A stretch of DNA of 64,000 nt, taken from assembly GCF_014652615.1 (NCBI RefSeq), contig NZ_BMZD01000002.1, positions 558,001-622,000 on the forward strand, read 5' to 3'. This DNA is from Novosphingobium arvoryzae. Its GTDB lineage: Bacteria > Pseudomonadota > Alphaproteobacteria > Sphingomonadales > Sphingomonadaceae. Positions 1 through 10,385 of this stretch are shown here, one piece after another. Below the pieces are notes generated by a model. That model was not told the origin of the DNA. It saw nothing but the letters and a program-made list of their open reading frames with translations, and made no database searches. The translations under genes were made by a program, and so were the position numbers. Each line of letters opens with the position of its first letter. Position 1 is the first letter of the stretch.

Positions 1-187
1 ACAAGGTCGTGTGCACCGGGTTCTCGCTCAGCGCCGCCAACGTCATCGCGGTGACGAACTGTGCGCCCCCTTCCGTCAGCACGCAGGTTACCTCCGCGCC
101 ATTCTTGCGGATCAGGCGGACCAGTTCGCACGACTTGTAGGCCGCAATGCCGCCGCCGACGATCAGGAGTATCCGGGGTTTCCTCAT
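1..187 (-). CDS. coaBC: CoaBC, N-terminal fragment (phosphopantothenoylcysteine decarboxylase / phosphopantothenate-cysteine ligase)
   Basis: The reverse strand reads MRKPRILLIVGGGIAAYKSC from an ATG at 185-187 and stays open to the window edge, so about 62 residues are visible. The GGGIAAYKS stretch followed by VRLIRKNGAEVTCVLTEGGAQFV is the start of the flavin-binding CoaC (HFCD) domain. In full CoaBC this domain decarboxylates phosphopantothenoylcysteine in coenzyme A synthesis, and the CoaB ligase domain follows; that part lies outside the window. The gene is divergent from the small membrane protein gene at 297. Confidence 0.88.
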   Translation of the reverse strand, partial: MRKPRILLIVGGGIAAYKSCELVRLIRKNGAEVTCVLTEGGAQFVTAMTLAALSENPVHTTL

Positions 188-296
188 GGTGGACCGCTTG
201 TGCAATGCCGCACCCTTTCGCGCAACAGGCTTTGCTTTCCGCATTTCCCTGCGCCACAGTGGTCAAGGTCGCGTTAACAGGGGGAGTTACCGGAAA

Positions 297-695
297 ATGC
301 GCATCATCCTGACCGCCGTGCTGTTTCTGGCGGGGCTGTTCAACCTGTTCCTGGGGGTCAGCTTTCTGCTCGATCCGGCGCGGCTGGGCGCGGCATTCAA
401 CCTGTCACCGGTCGGCCCCGGCGGCCTGGCGGTGCTGCGCGCCGACATGACCGCGTTCTTCCTGGTGGCGGGCGGATGCCAGCTGTGGGGCGGCTGGCGG
501 CGCAATGGCGACCTGTTGCTGGTGCCGGCACTGCTGTTCGGCATCGCCTTCACCGGCCGCGCGATCAGCGCCGCACTGGATGGCACGGCCCCCGGTTTTG
601 CCATGCCGATGGCGGTCGAGGCGCTGCAAGTGGTGCTGGCCATCGCAGCCTGGCGCGTGCTGCCGCACCACAAGATCAGCGAAATCGCGAACTGA
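297..695 (+). CDS. small four-helix membrane protein, DUF4345-like
   Basis: A 132-residue protein made almost wholly of four hydrophobic segments (about residues 3-23, 45-65, 73-92 and 105-124). The pattern LRADMTAFFLVAGGCQLWGG followed by a GRAISAALDG motif between helices 3 and 4 resembles DUF4345/DoxX-like small membrane proteins of unknown function. The ATG at 297 is chosen because the hydrophobic protein begins there; the upstream in-frame sequence is low-quality and overlaps the coaBC promoter area. It ends back to back with the next gene: the two stop codons form TGATCA at 693-698. Function unknown. Confidence 0.65.
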   Translation: MRIILTAVLFLAGLFNLFLGVSFLLDPARLGAAFNLSPVGPGGLAVLRADMTAFFLVAGGCQLWGGWRRNGDLLLVPALLFGIAFTGRAISAALDGTAPGFAMPMAVEALQVVLAIAAWRVLPHHKISEIAN

Positions 696-1811
696 TCAGG
701 CTGATTTTGCCCCGCGCCAGAGCGATGCCAGCGCGCGCGGGGCAAAGGCCAGCCCCAGGAACATGACCGGGGCCACGACCGCCCCCCAGTAGAAATTATC
801 CGGTCGTCCGGCGAGCATGAACGCCAGCCCGTATCCCAGATAGAGCAGCGTCCCGAACGCACCCGCTGCCGTGCGCCACCCGGCCCAGCCCAGCAGGGCC
901 AGCACGATCAGCGGCCCCGCGATCCAGTGCGGGAAGAATCGCAGGTTGCTGGACAGCGCGACGTTGGACAGCCACCCGGACAGGCCGCGCATCTGCAGCC
1001 ATTCGGGCGACGGCCGGTCGCTCGGCAGCACTTGCAGCGCGGTGTAGTGGTGATGGACCATGATCAGCGCCACGAACGCCGCCGCCAGCAGCCCCCACGC
1101 CGCGGTTTCCTTCCAGTCGCGCCGCCATGCCGCCATGGCGGCCAGCAGCAGCACGAACGGGAACACGTGTTCGCGGATCGCCAGCGCCAGCGCGGTCACC
1201 GCCAGCGCCGCGCCCCATTTCCGTCCCGGCCGGTGGAGGCCGAACGCCAGCGCGATCAGCATCCCGGCCCACAATTCGTGCAGCACGAAGTAATAGCGAT
1301 TGAGCCCCAGCGACGCGCCAAAGAACAACAGCGCCAGCCCGATCCGGCGGGTGCGCGGATCGCCCGCCTCCTCGGCCAGCCGGTCCCACCAGGCCTTCAG
1401 CACGGCCAGCATCAGCACAATCGCCGCCACCATCTGCCCGACCGGCCCCAGCCACATCGCCAGATAGGCCAGCGTGGGCGGCCGCACCGCCCAACCGGGG
1501 GTAACCGGATAGTCCGAGCGGCGATGCTCCTCGGCCGCAACGGTATAGTAATTCTCGCCCTTGCCGATGCGTTCGATCACGGTGTCATACAGCGCCAGAT
1601 CGTCATCGCGCGGACGTTCTGCCCCCGGCACTTCGGTGCCGGCCAGGTTCTCGACGAAATCCTTGGTGACGATATCCTGCTTGCCCACCGTGATCGGCAC
1701 CAGGGCGGAAGCGATCAGCAGCAGCGCAAACGCCAGCAATGCCAGCCGCGCGGGCAGGCGCGGCCAGCTGGCAAAACGGTCTTCGGCCAGCGCGGCACGG
1801 GTCTGGTTCAT
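696..1811 (-). CDS. polytopic membrane protein, possibly GT-C-like
   Basis: A 371-residue integral membrane protein with about nine hydrophobic segments and no recognisable soluble domain. The first periplasmic-looking loop (after helix 1, about residues 45-100) is long and charged, with acidic residues (RPRDDDLALYD). That layout, one large first loop carrying acidic residues followed by many helices, resembles GT-C glycosyltransferases that use lipid-linked sugars (GT87/DUF2029 type), but no defining motif was recognised. The start at 1811 is preferred over the upstream ATG (1877) because a GGGGGAA ribosome binding site lies just before it. Function not assigned. Confidence 0.6.
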   Translation of the reverse strand: MNQTRAALAEDRFASWPRLPARLALLAFALLLIASALVPITVGKQDIVTKDFVENLAGTEVPGAERPRDDDLALYDTVIERIGKGENYYTVAAEEHRRSDYPVTPGWAVRPPTLAYLAMWLGPVGQMVAAIVLMLAVLKAWWDRLAEEAGDPRTRRIGLALLFFGASLGLNRYYFVLHELWAGMLIALAFGLHRPGRKWGAALAVTALALAIREHVFPFVLLLAAMAAWRRDWKETAAWGLLAAAFVALIMVHHHYTALQVLPSDRPSPEWLQMRGLSGWLSNVALSSNLRFFPHWIAGPLIVLALLGWAGWRTAAGAFGTLLYLGYGLAFMLAGRPDNFYWGAVVAPVMFLGLAFAPRALASLWRGAKSA

Positions 1812-1893
1812 CAAGTTCCCCCAAGGTCTTGAGGCCAGCTTGTGCATTGGCCCGCGCCGTGGTGCAAGCCATCGCAACTATTGCGGCGTTAGC

Positions 1894-1921
1894 TTGCGAT
1901 TCAGCCATGCCGTCCTACATT
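1894..1921 (+). promoter_or_regulatory. candidate ftsH promoter containing a GANTC site
   Basis: TTGCGA (1894-1899) and TACATT (1916-1921) are spaced by 16 nt, 23 bp before the ftsH start. A GATTC (GANTC class) at 1898-1902 overlaps the -35-like box. A small inverted repeat, CGCAA-CTA-TTGCG, lies just upstream at 1873-1885. Predicted by eye only. Confidence 0.3.
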
Positions 1922-1943
1922 GGCGGCGAAAGGACTTTTTGCG

Positions 1944-3872
<1,929 letters not shown>

Positions 3873-3902
3873 ACTTACGCCTTCTGACTGGCCCGGTCTG
3901 GC

Positions 3903-4940
3903 TTAGCCGCCGGATTGGGCCAGGATCAGCATCGCGAACAGCATCAGCACCGTGGTGGCGATGAACAGCATTGCCCAGGTGCGCCAGATTGCCCCGAACC
4001 GGCTCAGCCCATAAGTGCCGCGCAGTTGCCGGTACATGTGCCAGGGCGGCAACAGCAGCGCTGCCATCACCACCAGCGGCGCCCCCGCCGCATTGGCCAG
4101 TGTCAGCACCACGGCCAGCAGCGACATGAAGCTGAGCGAATAGGTCACGAACACCGTGTGATCGTAGAGGTAGAACCGGCGGCTGAACGGGAACAGCAGC
4201 CACACGAACGGCACGGAAATCGGGATCAGTGCCCAGCTGTATTTGTAGGCGTTGGTTTGCAGCTGGAAGGTCACCAGCCCCGGATTGTCACGCATCGCCT
4301 TGATCGCCTGATCCAGCGCGGGAATGTCGCTGGCGTTTTCGAATTCGGGCGGAGTGCCATCCTTGATCCCGCGCAGCAGTTCCAGCGCCTGCCGGTTCTT
4401 CGCCAGTTCCTCGTCCAGCCCAGCGGTCGAGCGGCCCTGGCGCACCAGTTCGGCGCGCCGGGTTTCCTGCTGGCGCAGCGTCCCTTCCAGCTGGCTGATT
4501 GCGACAGGGACGTCGCCGTCCACCTGCAGGGCTTCGTTCGGGTCCAGTCCGCCCGCAACCTGTTTGACCACGGCGAACATCAGGAACACGCTGAACAGGA
4601 ACAGCGCGATCGGGCTGACATAGCTGGCACGGCGGCCATCGATGTATTCGCGGGTCAGCCGTCCGGGGTTCCAAGCCAGCAGCGGCAGGGTCCGCCAGAT
4701 TTTGCCTTCGAAGTGGAACACGCCGTGCATCAGATCGTGAAAGAACGCCCCCAGTGTGCGGTGAACGTGCGCGGCCTGACCGCAGGCGTGGCAATGGCTG
4801 CCAAGCAGCGCGGTGCCGCAATTCAGGCAGGCGGATCCATGGGCGGGGCCATCCGCCCGGCCGTGATCCGGTTCCACCGCCCGCGCAATCAAGGCGCCTT
4901 GCGCGATATCCCCAACGATTTCGCCGCCGTCCGAGTCCAT
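3903..4940 (-). CDS. DUF3667 family zinc-ribbon membrane protein
   Basis: A 345-residue protein. The N-terminal zinc ribbon has two CxxC-type knuckles (CLNCG and CHACG, about residues 38-55). It is followed by the DUF3667 signature region, with FFHDLMHGVFHFEGKIWRTL and then LTREYIDGRRASYVSPIALF. A first TM helix follows, then a charged coiled-coil-like insert (about 130-215), and three or four further TM helices. The family is widespread in Sphingomonadales but has no known biochemical role. GGGGGA lies just before the ATG at 4940. It is convergent with ftsH. Confidence 0.85.
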   Translation of the reverse strand: MDSDGGEIVGDIAQGALIARAVEPDHGRADGPAHGSACLNCGTALLGSHCHACGQAAHVHRTLGAFFHDLMHGVFHFEGKIWRTLPLLAWNPGRLTREYIDGRRASYVSPIALFLFSVFLMFAVVKQVAGGLDPNEALQVDGDVPVAISQLEGTLRQQETRRAELVRQGRSTAGLDEELAKNRQALELLRGIKDGTPPEFENASDIPALDQAIKAMRDNPGLVTFQLQTNAYKYSWALIPISVPFVWLLFPFSRRFYLYDHTVFVTYSLSFMSLLAVVLTLANAAGAPLVVMAALLLPPWHMYRQLRGTYGLSRFGAIWRTWAMLFIATTVLMLFAMLILAQSGG

Positions 4941-5024
4941 GCTATTCCCCCAGCCAGAAACCGGTTCATGCTGTTGTCAGCCGGGCCGGGTCAAGCCATC
5001 GGCCTGATAAAACGGGAGAAGTGC

Positions 5025-5408
5025 ATGAAGTCGATTACCGCCATCATCGGGGGCAGCCTGTTGCTGGCCGCCGCCCCGGCCCTGGCCAACCCCGGCGAAA
5101 TGAGCGTTGCGACGTTCCTGGCCAAGGCAGACGCGCTGCGCGCCAAAGGCCCTGCCGCGCTGTTTTCAGGCGATATGAAAGTGCTGAAGTCCGAAGGCGA
5201 AGCCGCCGGCGCGGCCTATCGCGCGCGGCTTGCCGCAGAACGCGCGGCGGGCCGGCCCAGCAGTTGCCCGCCTCCCGGCGGCAAGGCGCGAATGTCGTCC
5301 GACCAGTTGCTGGCGCACTTGCGCGCCTATCCCGCCCCGGCGCGCGGCGGCACGACGATGAAAACCGCCATGGCGGACTATTTCATCAAGACGTATCCCT
5401 GCCGCTGA
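5025..5408 (+). CDS. small secreted protein of unknown function
   Basis: A 127-residue protein with a clear signal peptide (MKSITAIIGGSLLLAAAPALA, cleavage after about residue 21). The mature part is Ala-rich and carries two Cys, one in SSCPPPGG and one in the C-terminal KTYPC, which could pair. The motif LLAHLRAYP before the end is shared with small periplasmic proteins common in sphingomonads; a distant likeness to Rap1a/Tai-type immunity proteins is possible but unproven. GGGAGAA precedes the ATG. A longer in-frame reading upstream is antisense to the DUF3667 gene and not real. Confidence 0.7.
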   Translation: MKSITAIIGGSLLLAAAPALANPGEMSVATFLAKADALRAKGPAALFSGDMKVLKSEGEAAGAAYRARLAAERAAGRPSSCPPPGGKARMSSDQLLAHLRAYPAPARGGTTMKTAMADYFIKTYPCR

Positions 5409-5420
5409 GCCCCAACTGAA

Positions 5421-5452
5421 ACGGCCCGCCTCCCCAATGGGAAGCGGGCCGT
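5421..5452. terminator. hairpin between convergent secreted-protein gene and rpoZ
   Basis: ACGGCCCGC and GCGGGCCGT form a 9-bp GC-rich stem around a short loop, lying between two convergent genes. There is only a weak T-run on either side (TTT on the minus strand), so it may act in both directions. The same stem sequence recurs in the hairpin at 13160-13200 after rpmJ. Confidence 0.6.
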
Positions 5453-5477
5453 GTCGTCAGGTAACGACCGGGACGGA

Positions 5478-5822
5478 TCAGCCGTCGTAATCGCCGCCGA
5501 TCGAGGTGTTGCGCACCGGCGCGGCCGCGGTGATCCGCAGCGCTTCCGCCGACTGGCTGAGCGAGCCGATGTCATCGACTTCATCATCATCATCGGGCAG
5601 CACGCGCTGAAGCGAGGTGATCACCGATTCCTTGAGGTTGGCCGGACGCACGGTCTGTTCCGCGATTTCGCGCAGGGCCACAACCGGGTTCTTGTCGCGG
5701 TCACGGTCAATCGTCAGTTCCGCGCCGCCCGAAATCTCGCGCGCGCGCTGCGCGGCAAGCAGCACCAGGTCGAAACGGTTCGGGATCTTGTCGACGCAAT
5801 CTTCAACGGTAACGCGCGCCAT
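5478..5822 (-). CDS. rpoZ: RNA polymerase omega subunit
   Basis: A 114-residue protein beginning [20 protein letters not shown] and continuing [13 protein letters not shown], the highly conserved N-terminal omega fold that holds the beta-prime subunit. [10 protein letters not shown] is also conserved. The C-terminal third is an acidic, probably disordered extension (DDDDEVDD) typical of alphaproteobacterial omega. It follows dnaB on the same strand after a 108-bp gap that is noticeably AT-rich near 5890-5930 and is likely to hold its own promoter. Confidence 0.96.
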   Translation of the reverse strand: MARVTVEDCVDKIPNRFDLVLLAAQRAREISGGAELTIDRDRDKNPVVALREIAEQTVRPANLKESVITSLQRVLPDDDDEVDDIGSLSQSAEALRITAAAPVRNTSIGGDYDG

Positions 5823-5930
5823 CGGGCACTCCAGTCCATGAAATCCGGGAAAGTCCGGCTGCTACACGCCCGCCGATTCGCAAGTCAAGAAAAATTCGCA
5901 TAAACAACTGCTATAAAACAGTTTTTAAGA

Positions 5931-7439
5931 TCAGTCATCGGCATAGGCAGCCATCGAATCATCGGCCAGATCGCTGAACCGGGTGATGCGCGATTCGAAG
6001 CGCAGGCGAACCTTGCCGGTCGCACCGTGACGTTGCTTGGCCACGATCAGCTCGGCCGTCCCGAACACGCGCTCCATTTCCGCCTGCCAGGCGGCGTGAG
6101 CCTCGTGGATCTTGGCGTCGTCCGACCCTTCGGGCACTTTCGGTTCGCGCGCGGCGACGTAGTAATCCTCGCGGAACACGAACCAGACCATGTCCGCGTC
6201 CTGTTCGATCGAGCCGGATTCGCGCAAGTCGGACAGCATCGGGCGCTTGTCCTCGCGCTGTTCGACCGCACGGCTGAGCTGCGACAGCGCGATCACCGGG
6301 ACGGACAGTTCCTTTGCCAGCGTTTTCAGGCCGCGGCTGATCTCCGAAATTTCGTTCACGCGGTTGTCGGTGGCGCGGCCCGACCCCTGCAGCAGCTGGA
6401 GATAGTCGATCACCACCAACCCGATGTCGTGCCGCCGCTTCAGGCGCCGCGCGCGGGTGCGCAGCGCGGCGATGGTCAGGCCCGGCGTATCGTCGATATA
6501 CAGCGGCAGCTCGGCCAGACGCTGGCTGGCATAGGACAGCTGCTGGAAATCCTCGCGGCTGATCTTGCCCATGCGCAGGGCTTCACTGCTGATGCCGGAC
6601 TGTTCGGCCAGGATACGCGTGGCCAGCTGGTCCGCGCTCATTTCCAAGCTGAAGAACGCGGTGGCGGCGCCGACTGACTTGGCCGGGTCGATCCCGTCGG
6701 CAATGTCACGCCGCAGCCGGTCGGCCGCGTTGAAGGCGATGTTGGTGGCGAGCGAAGTCTTGCCCATGCCCGGTCGCCCGGCCAGGATGATAAGGTCGGA
6801 ATCGTGCAGTCCGCCGACCTTCTCGTTGACCGATGTCAGGCCCGTGGTCGTGCCGGACACGTGGCCGCCAGACAGCAGCGCCTTTTCGATCATCCCCAGC
6901 GCGGTGCGGGTCGCGGTGGCAAACCCTTGCGCCTCACTGCCGGTCGATGCGCCTTCGGCCACCTTGTAGAGCGCGGCTTCGGCAATGGAGATCTGCTCCA
7001 TCGGCTCCACGCTTTCGGACGTATCCAGCGCGGAGTTGACCAGGTTGCGGCCCACCGCGACCAGTTCGCGCAGCAGCGCCAGATCGTAAATTTGCTCGGC
7101 CAGTTCGCGCGGGGCGAGCAGCCCCTGCCCATCCGCCGTCAGCCGCGCCAGATAGGATGCGCCGCCCAGTTCCTTGAGCGCCTCATCCGCTTCGAAATAG
7201 GGTTTCAGCGTGACCGGCGTGACCACGGCCTTGCGGTCCAGCAGTTGCAGGATGCGCTCGTAGATGCGGCCATGCACCGGCTCGAAGAAATGGTCCGGCC
7301 GCAGCGGCGTGACCAGCTCCTCGATCACGCGGTTGTCGATCAGCGCCGCGCCAAGGAACGCGGCCTCGGCCTCCACGTTGCTCGGCAGCGCGCGGGCGGC
7401 GGTTTCGGTCGGTCGGGTGATGAGATCGAGTTCAGACAT
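5931..7439 (-). CDS. dnaB: replicative DNA helicase DnaB
   Basis: A 502-residue hexameric 5'-3' helicase of the replication fork. The N-terminal domain begins about residue 17 (ALPSNVEAEAAFLGAALID) and the RecA-like domain carries Walker A GRPGMGKTS at about 217-225. VVIDYLQLLQG is the Walker B region, and LSQLSRAVEQREDKRPMLSD is the conserved H3 region. Length is typical; there is no intein. The start at 7439 matches the family N-terminus and follows AAGAAGG. The divergent intergenic region upstream contains a 19-bp palindrome (7497-7515). Confidence 0.97.
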   Translation of the reverse strand: MSELDLITRPTETAARALPSNVEAEAAFLGAALIDNRVIEELVTPLRPDHFFEPVHGRIYERILQLLDRKAVVTPVTLKPYFEADEALKELGGASYLARLTADGQGLLAPRELAEQIYDLALLRELVAVGRNLVNSALDTSESVEPMEQISIAEAALYKVAEGASTGSEAQGFATATRTALGMIEKALLSGGHVSGTTTGLTSVNEKVGGLHDSDLIILAGRPGMGKTSLATNIAFNAADRLRRDIADGIDPAKSVGAATAFFSLEMSADQLATRILAEQSGISSEALRMGKISREDFQQLSYASQRLAELPLYIDDTPGLTIAALRTRARRLKRRHDIGLVVIDYLQLLQGSGRATDNRVNEISEISRGLKTLAKELSVPVIALSQLSRAVEQREDKRPMLSDLRESGSIEQDADMVWFVFREDYYVAAREPKVPEGSDDAKIHEAHAAWQAEMERVFGTAELIVAKQRHGATGKVRLRFESRITRFSDLADDSMAAYADD

Positions 7440-7496
7440 GCCGGCCTTCTTTGCGCGCGGTCCCGGTGCGGTTCAAGGTTCCGCGCGGGGATGAGT

Positions 7497-7515
7497 TTTG
7501 CACAGGGTGTGCAAA
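7497..7515. promoter_or_regulatory. palindrome TTTGCACA-GGG-TGTGCAAA between dnaB and UPF0262 gene
   Basis: Perfect 8-bp arms with a 3-nt spacer sit in the 153-bp divergent intergenic region, 58 bp upstream of dnaB and 78 bp upstream of the UPF0262 gene. It looks like a dimeric regulator's operator. The binding protein is unknown. Confidence 0.5.
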
Positions 7516-7592
7516 TTGTCCGCCGCCCTGCCGCCGGCCCGCCATTCCCCCCCTTGCCGCAGCATTTTGCATCTGCGAAAAGCGCGCGCAGG

Positions 7593-8075
7593 ATGGCAGA
7601 CGCACGGATCATCGACATCGCGCTGGATGAGGCGACGATTCTGTGGCGCAACGCCGATATCGAACAGGAACGCCGGATCGCGATCTTCGACCTGATCGAG
7701 GAGAACACGTTCAAGCCCCTGCGCGCCTGGAACGCCGGGCACGAAGGGCCATACCGGCTGCGTCTGTCGGTGAACGAGGGGCGACTGGTGCTGGACATCA
7801 GCGCCGAGGATGGCTCGCTGCTGGAATCGCTGATCCTGGCGCTGGGCCGATTCCGCCGCCACATCCGCGAATACTTTGCCATCTGCGACAGCTATTACCA
7901 GGCGATCCGCAAGGCGAGCGCCGCCGAGATCGAGACAATCGACATGGCCCGGCGCGGCGTTCATAACGAAGCGGCGGAAATGCTGCTGGAACGCCTTGAA
8001 GGAAAAGTGGAAACTGACTTTCCGACCGCCCGGCGGCTCTTTACCCTGATCTGCGTGCTGCATATCAGGGGTTAG
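7593..8075 (+). CDS. UPF0262 family protein
   Basis: A 160-residue soluble protein with the family's conserved regions: EQERRIAIFDLIEENTF near the N-terminus, YRLRLSVNEGRLVLDI in the middle and FRRHIREYFAICDSYYQAIR after it. The C-terminus RRLFTLICVLHIRG matches the family ending. UPF0262 is found almost only in alphaproteobacteria and has no known function. Start at 7593 gives the family length. It is divergent from dnaB and lies 25 bp before the GH25-like gene on the same strand. Confidence 0.85.
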   Translation: MADARIIDIALDEATILWRNADIEQERRIAIFDLIEENTFKPLRAWNAGHEGPYRLRLSVNEGRLVLDISAEDGSLLESLILALGRFRRHIREYFAICDSYYQAIRKASAAEIETIDMARRGVHNEAAEMLLERLEGKVETDFPTARRLFTLICVLHIRG

Positions 8076-8100
8076 AAGTTACAGGGTCGACACACGCATC

Positions 8101-8799
8101 ATGGCACGCAAATCTTCCAGTCGCTGGCGGCTGCGCCTGCTCGGCGCGGGGCTGCTGATCGCCCTGATCGGCGGCGGCTGGGCCTGGTGGGACCTGCACC
8201 ACTGGGTGCCCCCGCGCGCCGCCTTCCCGATGCAGGGCGTGGAAATCGGCGCGGAAGACGGCGCGGTGGATTGGGCCGCACTGAAAGCCATCGGTGCCGA
8301 CTTTGCCTATCTCGATGCCTCGGCCAGCGCCTTTGCCCGCGACGGGGCGTTCGTAAAGAATCTGGAAGACGCACGCGCGGCCAGGCTGCAGGTTGGTGCG
8401 GTGCACCGCTATGATCCGTGCCAGCCCGCCGAAAAGCAGGCCGGCAATTTCGTCACCGTGGTGCCGCGCGATGGCAAGATGCTGCCCCCGGCAATCGACC
8501 TCGACATGCTGGCCGACGATTGCCCGGTCAAGGTCAGCGATGCCGCCGTGCAGAGCGAGCTCACCACGTTCATCAACCAGATCGAGACGCACACCGGCAA
8601 GCCATCGATCCTGAAAGTGTCGCGTGCATTCCAGCAGCGCTATGGCGTGGCAGCCGCGATCGACCGCAACCTGTGGCTGGTGCGCGACCGCTTCCAGCCG
8701 GACTATGCGGGCCGTCCGTGGATGCTGTGGACCGCCAACAGCGCGCTGGCAAACGAGGCCGGGGCATCTCCGGTGCGCTGGGTGGTCGTCCAGCCCTGA
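8101..8799 (+). CDS. GH25 lysozyme-fold protein with degenerate active site
   Basis: A 232-residue protein with an N-terminal membrane anchor or signal (about residues 11-31), then a GH25-like (Chalaropsis-type lysozyme) domain recognisable from GVEIGAEDGAVDW, IGADFAYLDAS, LPPAIDLD and WLVRDRF. The catalytic positions differ from active GH25. The usual first Asp is Glu48, the usual DxE is Asp133-x-Asp135, and the usual KATEG strand is DASAS. The protein may therefore bind rather than cut peptidoglycan, or act weakly. It lies between the UPF0262 gene and cdd, all on the plus strand with short gaps (25 and 18 bp). Confidence 0.7.
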   Translation: MARKSSSRWRLRLLGAGLLIALIGGGWAWWDLHHWVPPRAAFPMQGVEIGAEDGAVDWAALKAIGADFAYLDASASAFARDGAFVKNLEDARAARLQVGAVHRYDPCQPAEKQAGNFVTVVPRDGKMLPPAIDLDMLADDCPVKVSDAAVQSELTTFINQIETHTGKPSILKVSRAFQQRYGVAAAIDRNLWLVRDRFQPDYAGRPWMLWTANSALANEAGASPVRWVVVQP

Positions 8800-8817
8800 A
8801 GCGGTTAGGATGCGTGC

Positions 8818-9246
8818 ATGACGATTGACCGCGACACCCTGATCGCCGCCGCCCGTGCGGCTGCCACTTCCGCCTACGCGCCCTATTCCAACTTCCACGT
8901 CGGCGCGGCGCTGAGCTTTGCCGATGGCTCGGTGGTGACCGGCGCGAACGTCGAAAACGCCAGCTATGGCCTGACGCTGTGTGCGGAAACGGTCGCGGTG
9001 GGCAAGGCGCTGTCTGAGGACTGGCGCGGCGCGCTGGAAGCTGTCGCGGTGATCGGCGGCAAGGCAGGTGGAGTGGGCGCAGGCGCCCCCGTCACCCCCT
9101 GCGGGCGCTGCCGCCAGATGCTCAACGAAGTGGCCGCGCTGGGCGCGAGTGATCCCACGGTATGGTGCGTGGGCCAGGACGAGGTCTTGGAACTGCGCTT
9201 GTCAGAATTGCTGCCCCACGCCTTCGGGCCGGATAGCCTGGCCTAG
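8818..9246 (+). CDS. cdd: cytidine deaminase
   Basis: A 142-residue zinc hydrolase that deaminates cytidine and deoxycytidine to uridine in pyrimidine salvage. Visible motifs: [12 protein letters not shown] near the N-terminus, the catalytic CAE (in [10 protein letters not shown]) and PCGRCRQ, giving the three-Cys zinc site of the small tetrameric Cdd class. Its TAG stop overlaps the TAG stop of the convergent M14 peptidase gene in a 4-bp CTAG (9243-9246). Confidence 0.95.
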   Translation: MTIDRDTLIAAARAAATSAYAPYSNFHVGAALSFADGSVVTGANVENASYGLTLCAETVAVGKALSEDWRGALEAVAVIGGKAGGVGAGAPVTPCGRCRQMLNEVAALGASDPTVWCVGQDEVLELRLSELLPHAFGPDSLA

Positions 9247-10385
9247 GCTGCGCCCTCCAGCCACTCCAGCAGCGCGCCCAGGCAATCGCGGCCCAGCAGT
9301 TTGCTGCGTTCCGGCGACCAGCCCTGCGCGGGGCACGGCAGGTCGTCGTTGTCCTTGAACGGCATTTCCAGCGTCATCGCGGTGCAGCCGAACCGCTCGG
9401 CCACCTGGTTGGTCGACATGGCCAGATTGGCACGGCCCTTGCCCGCGACCGGGTAGCCGTGACGGGTCTGGAAATCGGGGGTGCGCCGCTTGAGGATCGC
9501 CTTGTAGCGGTCAAATCCGCCCTGCTGGACTTCCGTCCACGACGGGATGCCTTCGAACCCCGCCAGGAAGACGTGGGGGATCGCCTCGTCGCCGTGGACG
9601 TCCATTGCAAAATCGACGCCGCTGGCGTCCATCGCATTCCGGATCGCCAGCACTTCGGGCGACTTGTCCGCGCTCGGCTCGGCCCATTCGCGGTTCAGGT
9701 TCATGCCCGCCGCGTTGGTGCGCAGATGCCCACGGCACGACCCGTCGGGATTGGCGTTGGGCACGATGTGGAACCGGCAGAGTTGCCGCAGCCGCCGCGC
9801 AATCGGGTCGGCCGGATCGGTCAGGCATTCCAGCGCGCCCTCCATCCACCATTCGGCCATCGATTCGCCGGGGTGCTGGCGGGCATAGAGCCAGACCTGC
9901 TTCGGACCCTCGCCCAGTTCCAGGCAATCGATCGCCTGCCCTTCCAGGCTATAGCCCAGCACGCGGTAATCGACCCCGTCCGCCTCGGCCATCGCGGCGA
10001 CCAGATCGTGGTGGCGCTCCATCGAATAGGGCGCGAAATAGGCGAACCAGGCCAGGTTGCCGTCGGGGCGGTAACGGATGGTCAGCGTGCCGCCATCCTC
10101 GCCCGCGTCATAGCTGCTGTCGGCGCGGCCCCAGAAATCGCGGTCCTCGCTCACCGCCGCGCGATAGCCGGGCCAGCCATCGGGATAGGCCGATCCGGCA
10201 AGACCGGTGATCTTCAGCGTCAGTTCCCGGCCCTGCGCACGGGCGACGCGGAAGTGGAACCACTGGTAGAAGTCGGAATGCGCATCCTTGCGGATCGCCA
10301 GCCGGGCGGTGGCGCCAGCGATGGACAGGACTTCGATATTGCCGCTGTCAAACGCGGCGTCGATCTGGATGGGGGTGGTGCTCAT
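9243..10385 (-). CDS. M14-type cytosolic carboxypeptidase (CCP-like)
   Basis: A 380-residue protein with the two-part build of the cytosolic carboxypeptidase branch of family M14. The N-terminal beta domain starts [14 protein letters not shown] and contains [11 protein letters not shown]. The zinc carboxypeptidase domain has the zinc motif HPGES (from [11 protein letters not shown]), the substrate-binding stretch [21 protein letters not shown] and a second zinc-ligand region, DVHGDE. No signal peptide is seen, so it is probably cytoplasmic; bacterial substrates of this branch are unknown. It overlaps the upstream lipoprotein gene by an ATGA, so the two are translated together. Confidence 0.88.
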   Translation of the reverse strand: MSTTPIQIDAAFDSGNIEVLSIAGATARLAIRKDAHSDFYQWFHFRVARAQGRELTLKITGLAGSAYPDGWPGYRAAVSEDRDFWGRADSSYDAGEDGGTLTIRYRPDGNLAWFAYFAPYSMERHHDLVAAMAEADGVDYRVLGYSLEGQAIDCLELGEGPKQVWLYARQHPGESMAEWWMEGALECLTDPADPIARRLRQLCRFHIVPNANPDGSCRGHLRTNAAGMNLNREWAEPSADKSPEVLAIRNAMDASGVDFAMDVHGDEAIPHVFLAGFEGIPSWTEVQQGGFDRYKAILKRRTPDFQTRHGYPVAGKGRANLAMSTNQVAERFGCTAMTLEMPFKDNDDLPCPAQGWSPERSKLLGRDCLGALLEWLEGAA

